Assembly (NCBI GenBank): GCA_007129335.1
Contig: SKVS01000198.1
Span: 1-5,308 of the forward strand
Length of the DNA: 5,308 nucleotides
Reading direction: 5' to 3'
Source: Spirochaetaceae bacterium
GTDB lineage: Bacteria; Spirochaetota; Spirochaetia; DSM-27196; Salinispiraceae
A program made the position numbers and the translations under genes. This document shows positions 1 to 5,308 of the stretch, piece after piece. A model generated the notes under the pieces. The model was not told where the DNA came from and made no database searches. It worked only from the letters and a program-made list of their open reading frames with translations. The stretch's first letter is position 1. Each line of letters begins with the position of its first letter.

Positions 1-697
1 ACAAACAGCTAAAGTGGTTCAAACCTGCGGCGGTAAGATCCAGCTCTTCAAAGCTCCTGTTCAGTATGGTAGGAAGGTAACGCTCGAGACTTGCAATTTC
101 GTGGCACAAGCCGGTGAATTTTATCCCAGGTAGTGCCCGGTGTACCGTGGTGGTAATGGCCGTCATGGGATTGGAATAACAGAAAATATGGGCATCAGGG
201 CACAGTTCCATAGCCTGGGTACAGATATCGAGAATAGGAGGTATGATTCGCAGGGAGTGAAAAACGCCTCCGGGGCCGCCGTTTTCCCCATAGACCTGGT
301 TTATTCCATACTGCTGGGGTATGCGCCAATCCTCTTCCCAAAGCTTGAACCGGTCCCCAACTTCTATGGAAATAATAATGAAATCTGCTTTGTTCAAGGC
401 TTGCGCCCTGTCAGTGGTTGCGGTCAGGGTAAAATCCAGCTTCTCGGGTATGGTTCGATTACTGACTACCTCGGTTCCAGCCGGGCTGGCCATGATCCGC
501 TGGTTTTGGCGGTCTGCTGAATTATACCTGTCCAAATAGTTTTGGGCCTGCTGTCGTACCGCTTCCATGGTTGCAGGGTTAATATCATGGAGACATATTT
601 CTGCCCCCTGCAGGGTTGGGCTGGTAAATATGTCGCCCAGGGTACCTATTCCAAACTGTGCGCTGCCCGCACCGACCAATACAATTTTTGCTGCCAT
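1..697 (-). CDS. Glycoside hydrolase family 4 enzyme (alpha-glycosidase type), N-terminal part, cut by window edge
   Basis: This is a family 4 glycosidase, which cleaves glycosidic bonds by an NAD+- and divalent-metal-dependent oxidation/elimination mechanism in the cytoplasm. 232 codons are visible; the family is usually about 430-480 residues, so roughly half is missing beyond position 1. Visible motifs: the Rossmann-fold dinucleotide loop GAGSAQFG (residues 10-17), the end-of-beta-2 acid in HDIN (37-40), YGENGGPGG followed by HSLRIIPP (136-154), SNPM (175-178), GLCHE (196-200) and GLNHF (225-229). Cys198 and His228 are about 30 residues apart and match the family's two Mn2+ ligands. Cys-His rather than Cys-Asp at the first ligand argues against the 6-phospho-glycosidase subgroup and for a non-phosphorylated alpha-linked substrate (alpha-glucoside, galactoside or uronide); which one is not settled. 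The ATG at 695-697 is preceded by GAGGAG (705-710) with 7-nt spacing. It is divergent from the LacI-type gene, its probable regulator. Confidence 0.93.
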   Translation of the reverse strand, partial: MAAKIVLVGAGSAQFGIGTLGDIFTSPTLQGAEICLHDINPATMEAVRQQAQNYLDRYNSADRQNQRIMASPAGTEVVSNRTIPEKLDFTLTATTDRAQALNKADFIIISIEVGDRFKLWEEDWRIPQQYGINQVYGENGGPGGVFHSLRIIPPILDICTQAMELCPDAHIFCYSNPMTAITTTVHRALPGIKFTGLCHEIASLERYLPTILNRSFEELDLTAAGLNHFSCL

Positions 698-741
698 GAT
701 TTATCTCCTCTTTAGTGTTTTTTATTTTAATACTTACTTAC

Positions 742-755
742 TGGTGCGAATTTTG
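742..755 (+). repeat. Left terminal inverted repeat of the 742-1066 element
   Basis: TGGTGCGAATTTTG is a perfect 14-bp reverse complement of 1053-1066. Beyond it the sequence reads ACC here and GGC C on the mirrored side, so similarity extends 3 bp with one mismatch and then stops. This end lies 44 bp upstream of the GH4 start codon. Confidence 0.8.
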
Positions 756-837
756 ACCCAAGCCTAATTCTGACAGTTTCTCCTTTGGTAGCCTATGAAA
801 ACCCCATGAAATACCTTTTGAAAACCACACTTTTAGC

Positions 838-859
838 CAGGGCAAACGCAGGGCAAACG
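838..859 (+). repeat. Tandem 11-bp direct repeat, CAGGGCAAACG x2
   Basis: CAGGGCAAACG occurs twice head to tail (838-848 and 849-859). The first 17 bp of this block (838-854) is perfectly inverted at 987-1003. The core GCAAACG looks like a LacI-family operator half-site, but the copies are direct repeats, not a contiguous palindrome. They may instead be subterminal transposase-binding repeats. Confidence 0.75.
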
Positions 860-876
860 AATGAAAGTTACTGAGA

Positions 877-936
877 GACTATAGATTCAAACCAATAACT
901 CTACAGTTGTCGAGTTATTGGTTTGAATCTATAGTC
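877..936. repeat. 60-bp palindrome: 25-bp perfect stem, 10-nt loop
   Basis: Positions 877-901 are perfectly complementary to 912-936 (25 of 25). The 10-nt interior TACAGTTGTC can add a few pairs (ACA with TGT) around a four-base loop after one T-C mismatch. The stem is AT-rich and lacks a following T-tract, so it does not look like an intrinsic terminator. It is the core of the nested element and would form a very stable hairpin in RNA or single-stranded DNA. Confidence 0.9.
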
Positions 937-986
937 ATGAGCAACCTAGTACTCCTGGACTTGTGTATTTTCCACTTTCAATAGTA

Positions 987-1003
987 GCCCTGCGTTTGCC
1001 CTG
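987..1003 (-). repeat. Inverted partner of the 838-854 repeat
   Basis: GCCCTGCGTTTGCCCTG is an exact reverse complement of 838-854, i.e. one and a half copies of the 11-bp unit on the other strand. The spacing to the central palindrome is 50 nt here against 22 nt on the left, so the arms are not collinear copies of each other. Confidence 0.8.
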
Positions 1004-1052
1004 ACTTTATAGCAATTTTCGTCCATACATTTTGATATTTTCCATACAAGGC

Positions 1053-1066
1053 CAAAATTCGCACCA
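1053..1066 (-). repeat. Right terminal inverted repeat of the 742-1066 element
   Basis: CAAAATTCGCACCA is the perfect reverse complement of 742-755. Just inside it is a pair of direct TCCATACA repeats (1022-1029 and 1041-1048), which have no counterpart in the left arm. Confidence 0.8.
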
Positions 1067-1150
1067 CAAAACATAGCGATTCTCTACATCTGTTTTACTC
1101 CTTCAGAACCGATTTTCACAAGGCAAAATTTCCACTTTTTCTGAAAAATA

Positions 1151-1195
1151 TTGCAAAAATCCGCATTTCTCTGCAAATACTGCATATTTTTTGCA
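1151..1195. promoter_or_regulatory. Cluster of TGCA motifs upstream of the LacI-type gene (possible operator)
   Basis: Four TGCA copies lie within 45 bp (1152, 1172, 1181 and 1192). TTGCAAAAATCCGCA (1151-1165) and the reverse complement of 1181-1195 (TGCAAAAAATATGCA) share a GCAAAAAT-like core in opposite orientation, and TGCAAATACTGCA (1172-1184) is a short dyad between them. The position just upstream of a LacI-family start would suit autoregulation, but no site has the classic central CG of LacI operators. I see no good -35/-10 pair here. The adjoining 1067-1150 stretch is AT-rich and holds only a weak TTCAGAA/TTCTGAA dyad (1102-1108 and 1139-1145). Confidence 0.3.
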
Positions 1196-1228
1196 CGGTA
1201 TTAATTGACAAATCTATTCATTCAAGGC

Positions 1229-1235
1229 GAGGGTG
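1229..1235 (+). promoter_or_regulatory. Ribosome binding site deciding the lacI-type start
   Basis: GAGGGTG lies 5 nt before the ATG at 1241 (8 nt from GAGG). It favours this ATG over the in-frame TTG at 1205, which has no Shine-Dalgarno-like sequence and would add 12 residues ahead of the usual LacI-family N-terminus. Confidence 0.65.
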
Positions 1236-1240
1236 TACCT

Positions 1241-2248
1241 ATGGCAAAAATCCCCCTGAAAGAAATAGCAAAAAAAGCCCAGGTAAGTATTAGTACCACC
1301 AGCAGGGTATTGAGCAATCCCCATATTGTACACCTGGACACCAGACTCAGGGTGTTCAAGGCCATGGAAGAACTGGGCTATCAGGTACCCGTAAAGGGTA
1401 AGCCTCGGGGAAGGGGCAAGGGAGCTGTTGCTTTGGTAACTCCGGTAATTCATTCGGAATTCTTTCTGGAGTTTCTGACAGAGCTGCAGGATGGGCTTAC
1501 TCCCCTGGGCCTGTATCCCCTGGTGGTCGACACCCGCAACCAATACGATCTGGGATCCTTCCTGGAACAGGATGCGGGCTGGACAGCCCTGGTAGACGGG
1601 GTCATCTGCTTTTTCAGCACTATTGACCTGCGAACCCACCAATACTTCCTGGAAAAAGGTTTACCCCTAGCGCTCATCCATTCCCGATGCCCCTACTACT
1701 TTTCCGTCATGAATAACGACTATTTGGGAGGATACGACGGCGCAGCCTTCCTGTGGAAAAGAGGTTACCGAAACATAGGGCTTGTCAGCTTCGATCCTGC
1801 CAAAAGCGACAAATTTCGCGACAGAGTGAACGGGGTTAAGGCCTTTTTTCAGAATCAACAAACAGCCAGTATGGAACAGGAACCTTTTTCTGATACGGAT
1901 ATATGGATTGAAAGCATGTCCATGGAGGGTGGTTTCAAGGCAATAGAACGGGCTCTGGAAAAGAAAGCCTATGACGCCCTGTTCTTTTTGACCGACACTA
2001 TGGCTGTGGGGGGAATGGAGTATTGCAGGAACCGGGGCATTTCCATTCCCAAGGAACTGGCAATTCTGGGCTACGATGATTTGCACATTGCCAAGGCCTT
2101 GAACATATCGACCATGAACCAGTTCATTCCCGATCAGGCCCGTGCGGTGACCAATTACCTCAAAACCTACTTCGAGAATCCCATACCCAGGAACCAGGCA
2201 GGAGAAATAACCCTGACTCCCGTGGTCATACCCCGAAGCACCACCTGA
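1241..2248 (+). CDS. LacI-family transcriptional regulator
   Basis: A 335-residue DNA-binding regulator, of normal length for the LacI/GalR family. Residues 4-27 form the helix-turn-helix (LKEIAKKAQVSISTTSRVLS, then NP), followed by the third helix ending in MEELGY (42-47). Residues from about 62 form the periplasmic-binding-protein-like sensor and dimerisation domain: VALVTP (63-68), VDGVICFF, NNDYLGGYDGAAFL, RGYRNIGLVS, TDTMAVGGMEYCRNRGISIP, LAILGYDDLHIAKA, and the terminal VVIPRST typical of the family. The usual hinge helix (N..AR.L pattern) is absent and replaced by KGKPRGRGKG (52-61). The gene is divergent from the GH4 gene and convergent with the SDR gene, so a role as local regulator of sugar catabolism is likely but inferred. 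The effector cannot be read from the sequence. Confidence 0.93.
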   Translation: MAKIPLKEIAKKAQVSISTTSRVLSNPHIVHLDTRLRVFKAMEELGYQVPVKGKPRGRGKGAVALVTPVIHSEFFLEFLTELQDGLTPLGLYPLVVDTRNQYDLGSFLEQDAGWTALVDGVICFFSTIDLRTHQYFLEKGLPLALIHSRCPYYFSVMNNDYLGGYDGAAFLWKRGYRNIGLVSFDPAKSDKFRDRVNGVKAFFQNQQTASMEQEPFSDTDIWIESMSMEGGFKAIERALEKKAYDALFFLTDTMAVGGMEYCRNRGISIPKELAILGYDDLHIAKALNISTMNQFIPDQARAVTNYLKTYFENPIPRNQAGEITLTPVVIPRSTT

Positions 2249-2251
2249 GCC

Positions 2252-3061
2252 TCAAGATGGGGTAAAACTCCATCCTTCATCCCCGTGGTAGACCATCTGA
2301 CGGCTCATGCCTCCGTCGAGTATAATATTTTCCCCGTTAATAAAATCGTTCGCCGGATCACTGAGAAAAAGAACAAGACGGATGACATCTGAGGGTCTCC
2401 CAATACGCCCCGATGGATGCTGGACCTTATCGGCCGGCTCGTGTTCCAACCCGCTTCGTGTCTCGATCCAACCGGGGCTAATGGAATTTACCCGAATTCG
2501 CTCCCTCAGGGTCATGGCCATTGAATGGGTCAGAGCAATGAGCCCACCCTTGGATGCAGCATATCCCTCGGTGTCTGCCTGGGACTGAAAGGCACGGGTA
2601 GAAGCAATATTAATTACATTTCCCCCAGGGACAAAATGGTCAATCAATATCTGGGTAAGATAGAAGGGAGCCACCAGGTTCACATTCAGGGTTTGTTGGA
2701 ATTTTACATAATTACCGCTCATTAATCCCCCAAGATTCAGTGCCCCATTATTCACCAGCACATCCAGCCCTTCGGATTCTTCCCTGACAACTTCCTGTAC
2801 CCTGTCCAGCTCCGCCTGAATACCCAGGTCTGCCTGGATATAGGTTACCTGACCAGAAGAACCTACGTTCGCCGGGAGGAATCCCGATTCATCCCGGTCC
2901 ACGAGGAAAACCCGCTGGGCCTGATCGGCCAGATACTGAACCAGAGCCCTTCCTATGCCCCGATTTCCCCCGGTTACAAGCCAGGTTCTTCGGGATTCAA
3001 GGACAAAATGTACTTCCTCTGAGTAATAATTCATGTCGGTGGTTGATTGGTTATGTGGCAT
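2252..3061 (-). CDS. Short-chain dehydrogenase/reductase (SDR) family oxidoreductase
   Basis: A 269-residue classical SDR, an NAD(P)-dependent cytoplasmic oxidoreductase. Visible motifs: the cofactor loop TGGNRGIG (30-37), Asp55 at the end of beta-2 (an acidic residue here usually means NAD(H) preference), the DL pair at 78-79, NNGA (104-107, usually NNAG), and the catalytic tetrad Asn128, Ser154, Tyr167 and Lys171 (YAASK). SPGW (195-198) and GENIILDGG (243-251) follow as expected. The C-terminal tail GGMSRQMVYHGDEGW extends past the last strand. The ATG at 3059-3061 is supported by GAGGAG with 7-nt spacing, the same arrangement as the GH4 gene, although it leaves about 25 residues before the Rossmann core; Met10 is the alternative. 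The substrate is unknown; a sugar, polyol or sugar acid would fit the neighbours. Confidence 0.93.
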   Translation of the reverse strand: MPHNQSTTDMNYYSEEVHFVLESRRTWLVTGGNRGIGRALVQYLADQAQRVFLVDRDESGFLPANVGSSGQVTYIQADLGIQAELDRVQEVVREESEGLDVLVNNGALNLGGLMSGNYVKFQQTLNVNLVAPFYLTQILIDHFVPGGNVINIASTRAFQSQADTEGYAASKGGLIALTHSMAMTLRERIRVNSISPGWIETRSGLEHEPADKVQHPSGRIGRPSDVIRLVLFLSDPANDFINGENIILDGGMSRQMVYHGDEGWSFTPS

Positions 3062-3068
3062 AACATAT

Positions 3069-3074
3069 CTCCTC
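3069..3074 (-). promoter_or_regulatory. Ribosome binding site deciding the SDR start
   Basis: GAGGAG on the minus strand sits 7 nt ahead of the ATG at 3061. This selects the longer start over the in-frame Met10 codon (3032-3034). Confidence 0.75.
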
Positions 3075-3248
3075 GTGCTAATCTAATTTTCCTCACTATT
3101 AGTATATGAGTGTTTACCCCAGGGTTGCTGATACTCATTCAGCTTCGCAGCATTAATTCCTGGTTTTGGCATAAAAACCATACATTTCACTAGGGTTTAT
3201 TATATAATTCACAGAAGACGGGAATGGGTGCCAAGCATTCCCTTGGCT
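3075..3248. promoter_or_regulatory. Divergent promoter region between the SDR and sensor genes
   Basis: An AT-rich spacer between divergent starts. On the minus strand TATACT (complement of 3101-3106) is a possible -10 for the SDR gene, without a good -35; it lies inside the dyad CTCA-N11-TGAG (3092-3110), where a repressor could block it. A second dyad, GCTGA-N7-TCAGC, lies at 3127-3143. On the plus strand TATAAT (3203-3208) is a perfect -10 consensus for the sensor gene, again with no clear -35 at the right distance. These are motif readings only. Confidence 0.35.
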
Positions 3249-5308
3249 ATGATCTACCTTGAAAAAGACATGAAAAAGAACCGTAAGAAGCCAGTAACAG
3301 AAATAAAGCCGATCATCTCCCCCTCTGGAAACCTTCCCTCCCTGAAAGAGACGACCCTTCAGGATACTCTTGCCCTGCAAATCCTCTCCACCCTGAGCAG
3401 CGACTATGTTTTCTGGTCAAAAATCCATCCCGACGGTTCGGTAGAGTTACTCTGGGTCGGAGGAAATTTTGAAACCATAACCGGTTACACAAAGGAAGAA
3501 TTCATTGCACTAGGCGGCAGGACAAGTACTATCCATCCCGATGATAAAGAACTGGATTCACTGGGACTGGAACAGCTACGGGAAAACAAAAAAGTCGACC
3601 ACGAAATCCGTACCTACCACAAAAACGGGGACCTCCGATGGGTTCGGGTCCATGCCCACCCCGAATGGAACGAAGACCAGGGTCTGGTTGGCATTTACGG
3701 AGCGGTAGAAGACATAACCGAGCGGAAACATGCTATTCAAGCCATGGAGGAATCGGAACAGCGATTCAGGGCCATTGTGGAATCCTCAACAGATATTATT
3801 TTTATTCAGGACTACCATGGAAACCTCTTATACACCAACCCTGCAATGGAACGTCAAACCGGCTATACCCTTGAAGACTTGCAAATGCTCGTTGTCCAGA
3901 AAAAGAGCCCGATTCATCCCGACGACCTGCAGCGGGTACTATCCACCATAAAAAACCTTATTTCCATGAAATCCAATGCAACAGGCATTGTAGAAAACAG
4001 ATTTATCGATAAGCTCAATCGAACTCATTGGTACCGGGGTTTTATTTCCAAAATACAGTACATGGGGCAGCCCTGTGTTCAAATTATCAGCCACGATATA
4101 ACCGAAGACAAAAAAGCAGCCGCAGATCTCAAGGTTTACGCAAACCGATTGAAATTGCTCCATTCCATCGACATGGCCCTCCTGACAACCAGGCCATTGG
4201 CTGAAATAGCTACCGATGCCCTGGATCGAATCCGCCAGCTCATTCCCTGCCAGCGGGCCAGTCTCCACCTTTTCCAGGAAGAACAGAACCTTGTTCTTCA
4301 TATAGCCTCCAGCATTGATCCGGGATATGACATAACCATTGCCAATTCCTTTTCCCTGGACACCTTCGGCTGGAACCTTTACAAAATGCTCAAAATAGGC
4401 GAAATGGTAACCATTCGGGATTTTGCATCGGAACAAGAACCGAATGATATAGTACAAGCCCTCATGGATCTGGGTATCCGCTTCAGCCGCTGTCTGCCCT
4501 TGCTTTCCCAGGGCAGGCTTTTCGGCACCCTCATTATTGACCGCTCGGGGAATAAGGATTTTACAGCGGATGAAGAAACCATTGCCCAGGAAGTTGCCCA
4601 GCAACTGGCCATCGGAGTACTTCAGACCCATTTGCGGGAGACCCTGGAACAGGAACTTCAGGAAAAAAATAGAATAGAGTCTAATCTGAAACGAAAAATT
4701 GACCAGTTATCTATTCTTACCGAAATTTCAAACGCCCTAACATCCCTCAGGGATCTGGATACCCTGTTGGAAGTTGTATACCAGCAACTGAAAAGACTTA
4801 CCCCCGTGGATGTTTTCCACATCATGCTCGTTGATCCTGACACCCAGGAGGTGTACATCCCCTTCATGTACGATATGGGCAAGAAGTTTGAGGTTTCCAC
4901 CGCTATCCTTACCCCCCATACCTACACGTATAAAGTGAAAGAGTCGGGCCATCCCTTAAGAATTCACCGAAAACAGGAGGAACTCTCTTCTCCTGTGCCA
5001 GCCACAGTAGGCTTTACCGATAAAATTTCTGCATCCCTCTTATTTATGCCCCTAAAAGTGGGCGAACAGGTAATTGGGGTACTCACCATTCAAAGCTACA
5101 GTTTTGACTCCTATCCCGATGATGTGGTGGAGCTCATGGAAAATATATGCCACCAGGTTGCCATTGCCATAGAGAACACCCGACTTTTTACCAACCTCCA
5201 AACCCAGCTGCAGGAAAGAATAAAAGCAGAACAACAACGCCAACTAGCCCAGGACAAACTTGTGGAACAGCAAAAACTCTACCACAGGGCAATTGAAGCC
5301 GTTCAGGC
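3249..5308 (+). CDS. Multidomain PAS-PAS-GAF-GAF signalling sensor, C-terminal part cut by window edge
   Basis: 686 codons are visible and the frame is open at the right edge. No signal peptide or membrane segment is seen, so it is a cytoplasmic sensor. PAS 1 (about 45-160) has GGNFETITGYTKEEF, IHPDD and a PAC ending EDITERK. PAS 2 (about 165-288) has SEQRFRAIVESSTDIIFIQD, TNPAMERQTGYTLEDL, IHPDD and SHDITEDKK. GAF 1 spans about 303-460 (ending around LFGTLIIDRSG and FTADEETIAQEVAQQLAIGV). A glutamate-rich coiled coil (461-486) leads to GAF 2 (487-650, with LTIQSYSFDSYPDD and ICHQVAIAIENTRLF). A second coiled coil follows, and the final YHRAIEAVQ may begin a third PAS domain. The output (histidine kinase, GGDEF, phosphatase or other) is outside the window. 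The start is uncertain: ATG 3249 and ATG 3270 (MKKNRKK) are both in frame and neither has a good ribosome binding site. Confidence 0.9.
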   Translation, partial: MIYLEKDMKKNRKKPVTEIKPIISPSGNLPSLKETTLQDTLALQILSTLSSDYVFWSKIHPDGSVELLWVGGNFETITGYTKEEFIALGGRTSTIHPDDKELDSLGLEQLRENKKVDHEIRTYHKNGDLRWVRVHAHPEWNEDQGLVGIYGAVEDITERKHAIQAMEESEQRFRAIVESSTDIIFIQDYHGNLLYTNPAMERQTGYTLEDLQMLVVQKKSPIHPDDLQRVLSTIKNLISMKSNATGIVENRFIDKLNRTHWYRGFISKIQYMGQPCVQIISHDITEDKKAAADLKVYANRLKLLHSIDMALLTTRPLAEIATDALDRIRQLIPCQRASLHLFQEEQNLVLHIASSIDPGYDITIANSFSLDTFGWNLYKMLKIGEMVTIRDFASEQEPNDIVQALMDLGIRFSRCLPLLSQGRLFGTLIIDRSGNKDFTADEETIAQEVAQQLAIGVLQTHLRETLEQELQEKNRIESNLKRKIDQLSILTEISNALTSLRDLDTLLEVVYQQLKRLTPVDVFHIMLVDPDTQEVYIPFMYDMGKKFEVSTAILTPHTYTYKVKESGHPLRIHRKQEELSSPVPATVGFTDKISASLLFMPLKVGEQVIGVLTIQSYSFDSYPDDVVELMENICHQVAIAIENTRLFTNLQTQLQERIKAEQQRQLAQDKLVEQQKLYHRAIEAVQ

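Larger units (their letters stand above)
742..1066. mobile_element. MITE-like nested inverted-repeat element (putative, non-coding)
   Basis: A 325-bp non-coding segment is bounded by the inverted repeat TGGTGCGAATTTTG (742-755, mirrored at 1053-1066); the match continues inward as [A/G]CC, giving 16 of 17. Inside lie a second inverted pair of 17 bp (838-854 and 987-1003) and a central 60-bp palindrome (877-936). The outer and central dyads are almost concentric (centres 904 and 906.5); the middle pair is shifted to 920.5. I find no convincing gene within it and no transposase motif. The TG...CA ends and the GAATTTTGACCC-like terminus resemble what I recall of some IS21-type ends, but this is recollection only. 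No clear target-site duplication is visible (flanks TACTTAC and CAAAACA). It could instead be a complex regulatory region, but the length and symmetry of the repeats favour a mobile or mobile-derived element. Confidence 0.55.

Noticed and set aside
140..767. Plus-strand open frames of 66-126 codons (140-520, 321-539, 567-767)
   Set aside because: The first two lie wholly, and the third mostly, antisense to the GH4 gene, which has clear motifs and a strong ribosome binding site; their translations show no recognisable domain.
877..936. Palindrome as an intrinsic terminator
   Set aside because: The stem is AT-rich with no T-run on either side, and it lies upstream of both divergent genes, where no transcript needs ending.
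742..1066. CRISPR array or tRNA/rRNA gene in the repeat-rich spacer
   Set aside because: The repeats are inverted and of differing sequence without regular spacers, and no tRNA cloverleaf or rRNA signature is visible.
1205..1240. Upstream TTG start for the LacI-type gene, and TTGACA at 1205-1210 as a -35 box
   Set aside because: The TTG has no ribosome binding site and adds residues before the conserved N-terminus. The TTGACA has no -10 at 16-18 bp; that position falls on the ribosome binding site region.
1214..2086. Minus-strand open frames within the LacI-type gene
   Set aside because: They are antisense to a complete, well-supported LacI-family gene and show no domain.
2307..2725. Plus-strand open frames within the SDR gene
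   Set aside because: They are antisense to the SDR coding frame, which has an intact catalytic tetrad.
3939..4631. 230-codon minus-strand open frame inside the sensor gene
   Set aside because: It is antisense to the continuous PAS/GAF coding frame and has no family motifs; smaller minus-strand frames at 4658-5243 are rejected for the same reason.

Overview
The window holds four protein-coding genes and one unusual non-coding element. Two genes run off the ends. The composition is mid-GC, with AT-rich intergenic spacers and strong GAGGAG ribosome binding sites. Gene content is carbohydrate catabolism (glycoside hydrolase family 4, a LacI-type regulator, a short-chain dehydrogenase) beside a large soluble PAS/GAF sensor. 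This fits a heterotrophic, sugar-using bacterium. A free-living or gut spirochaete (Treponema/Spirochaeta-like) is my best guess from overall flavour, but nothing in the window proves the phylum.

Layout: (1) 1-697, minus strand, is the N-terminal half of a GH4 NAD/metal-dependent glycosidase, cut by the left edge. (2) 698-1240 is a 543-bp spacer between divergent genes. Most of it is a 325-bp element (742-1066) built from three inverted-repeat pairs around a 60-bp near-perfect palindrome. It looks like a MITE-type non-autonomous mobile element or the paired ends of an insertion sequence. The rest is an AT-rich leader with a cluster of TGCA motifs just upstream of the regulator gene. (3) 1241-2248, plus strand, is a LacI-family transcriptional regulator. 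(4) 2252-3061, minus strand, is a classical SDR oxidoreductase, tail to tail with the regulator with only 3 nt between stop codons. (5) 3062-3248 is a divergent promoter region with small dyads. (6) 3249 to the right edge, plus strand, is a multidomain cytoplasmic sensor with two PAS and two GAF domains. Its output domain lies outside the window.

The likely logic, by inference from gene order, is that the LacI-type protein senses a sugar or sugar derivative and controls the divergent GH4 gene and perhaps the SDR gene, which could act in the same sugar or sugar-acid pathway. The sensor gene has its own promoter region and may be unrelated. The most notable feature is the nested inverted-repeat element lodged between the regulator and its probable target, its end only 44 bp from the GH4 start codon.
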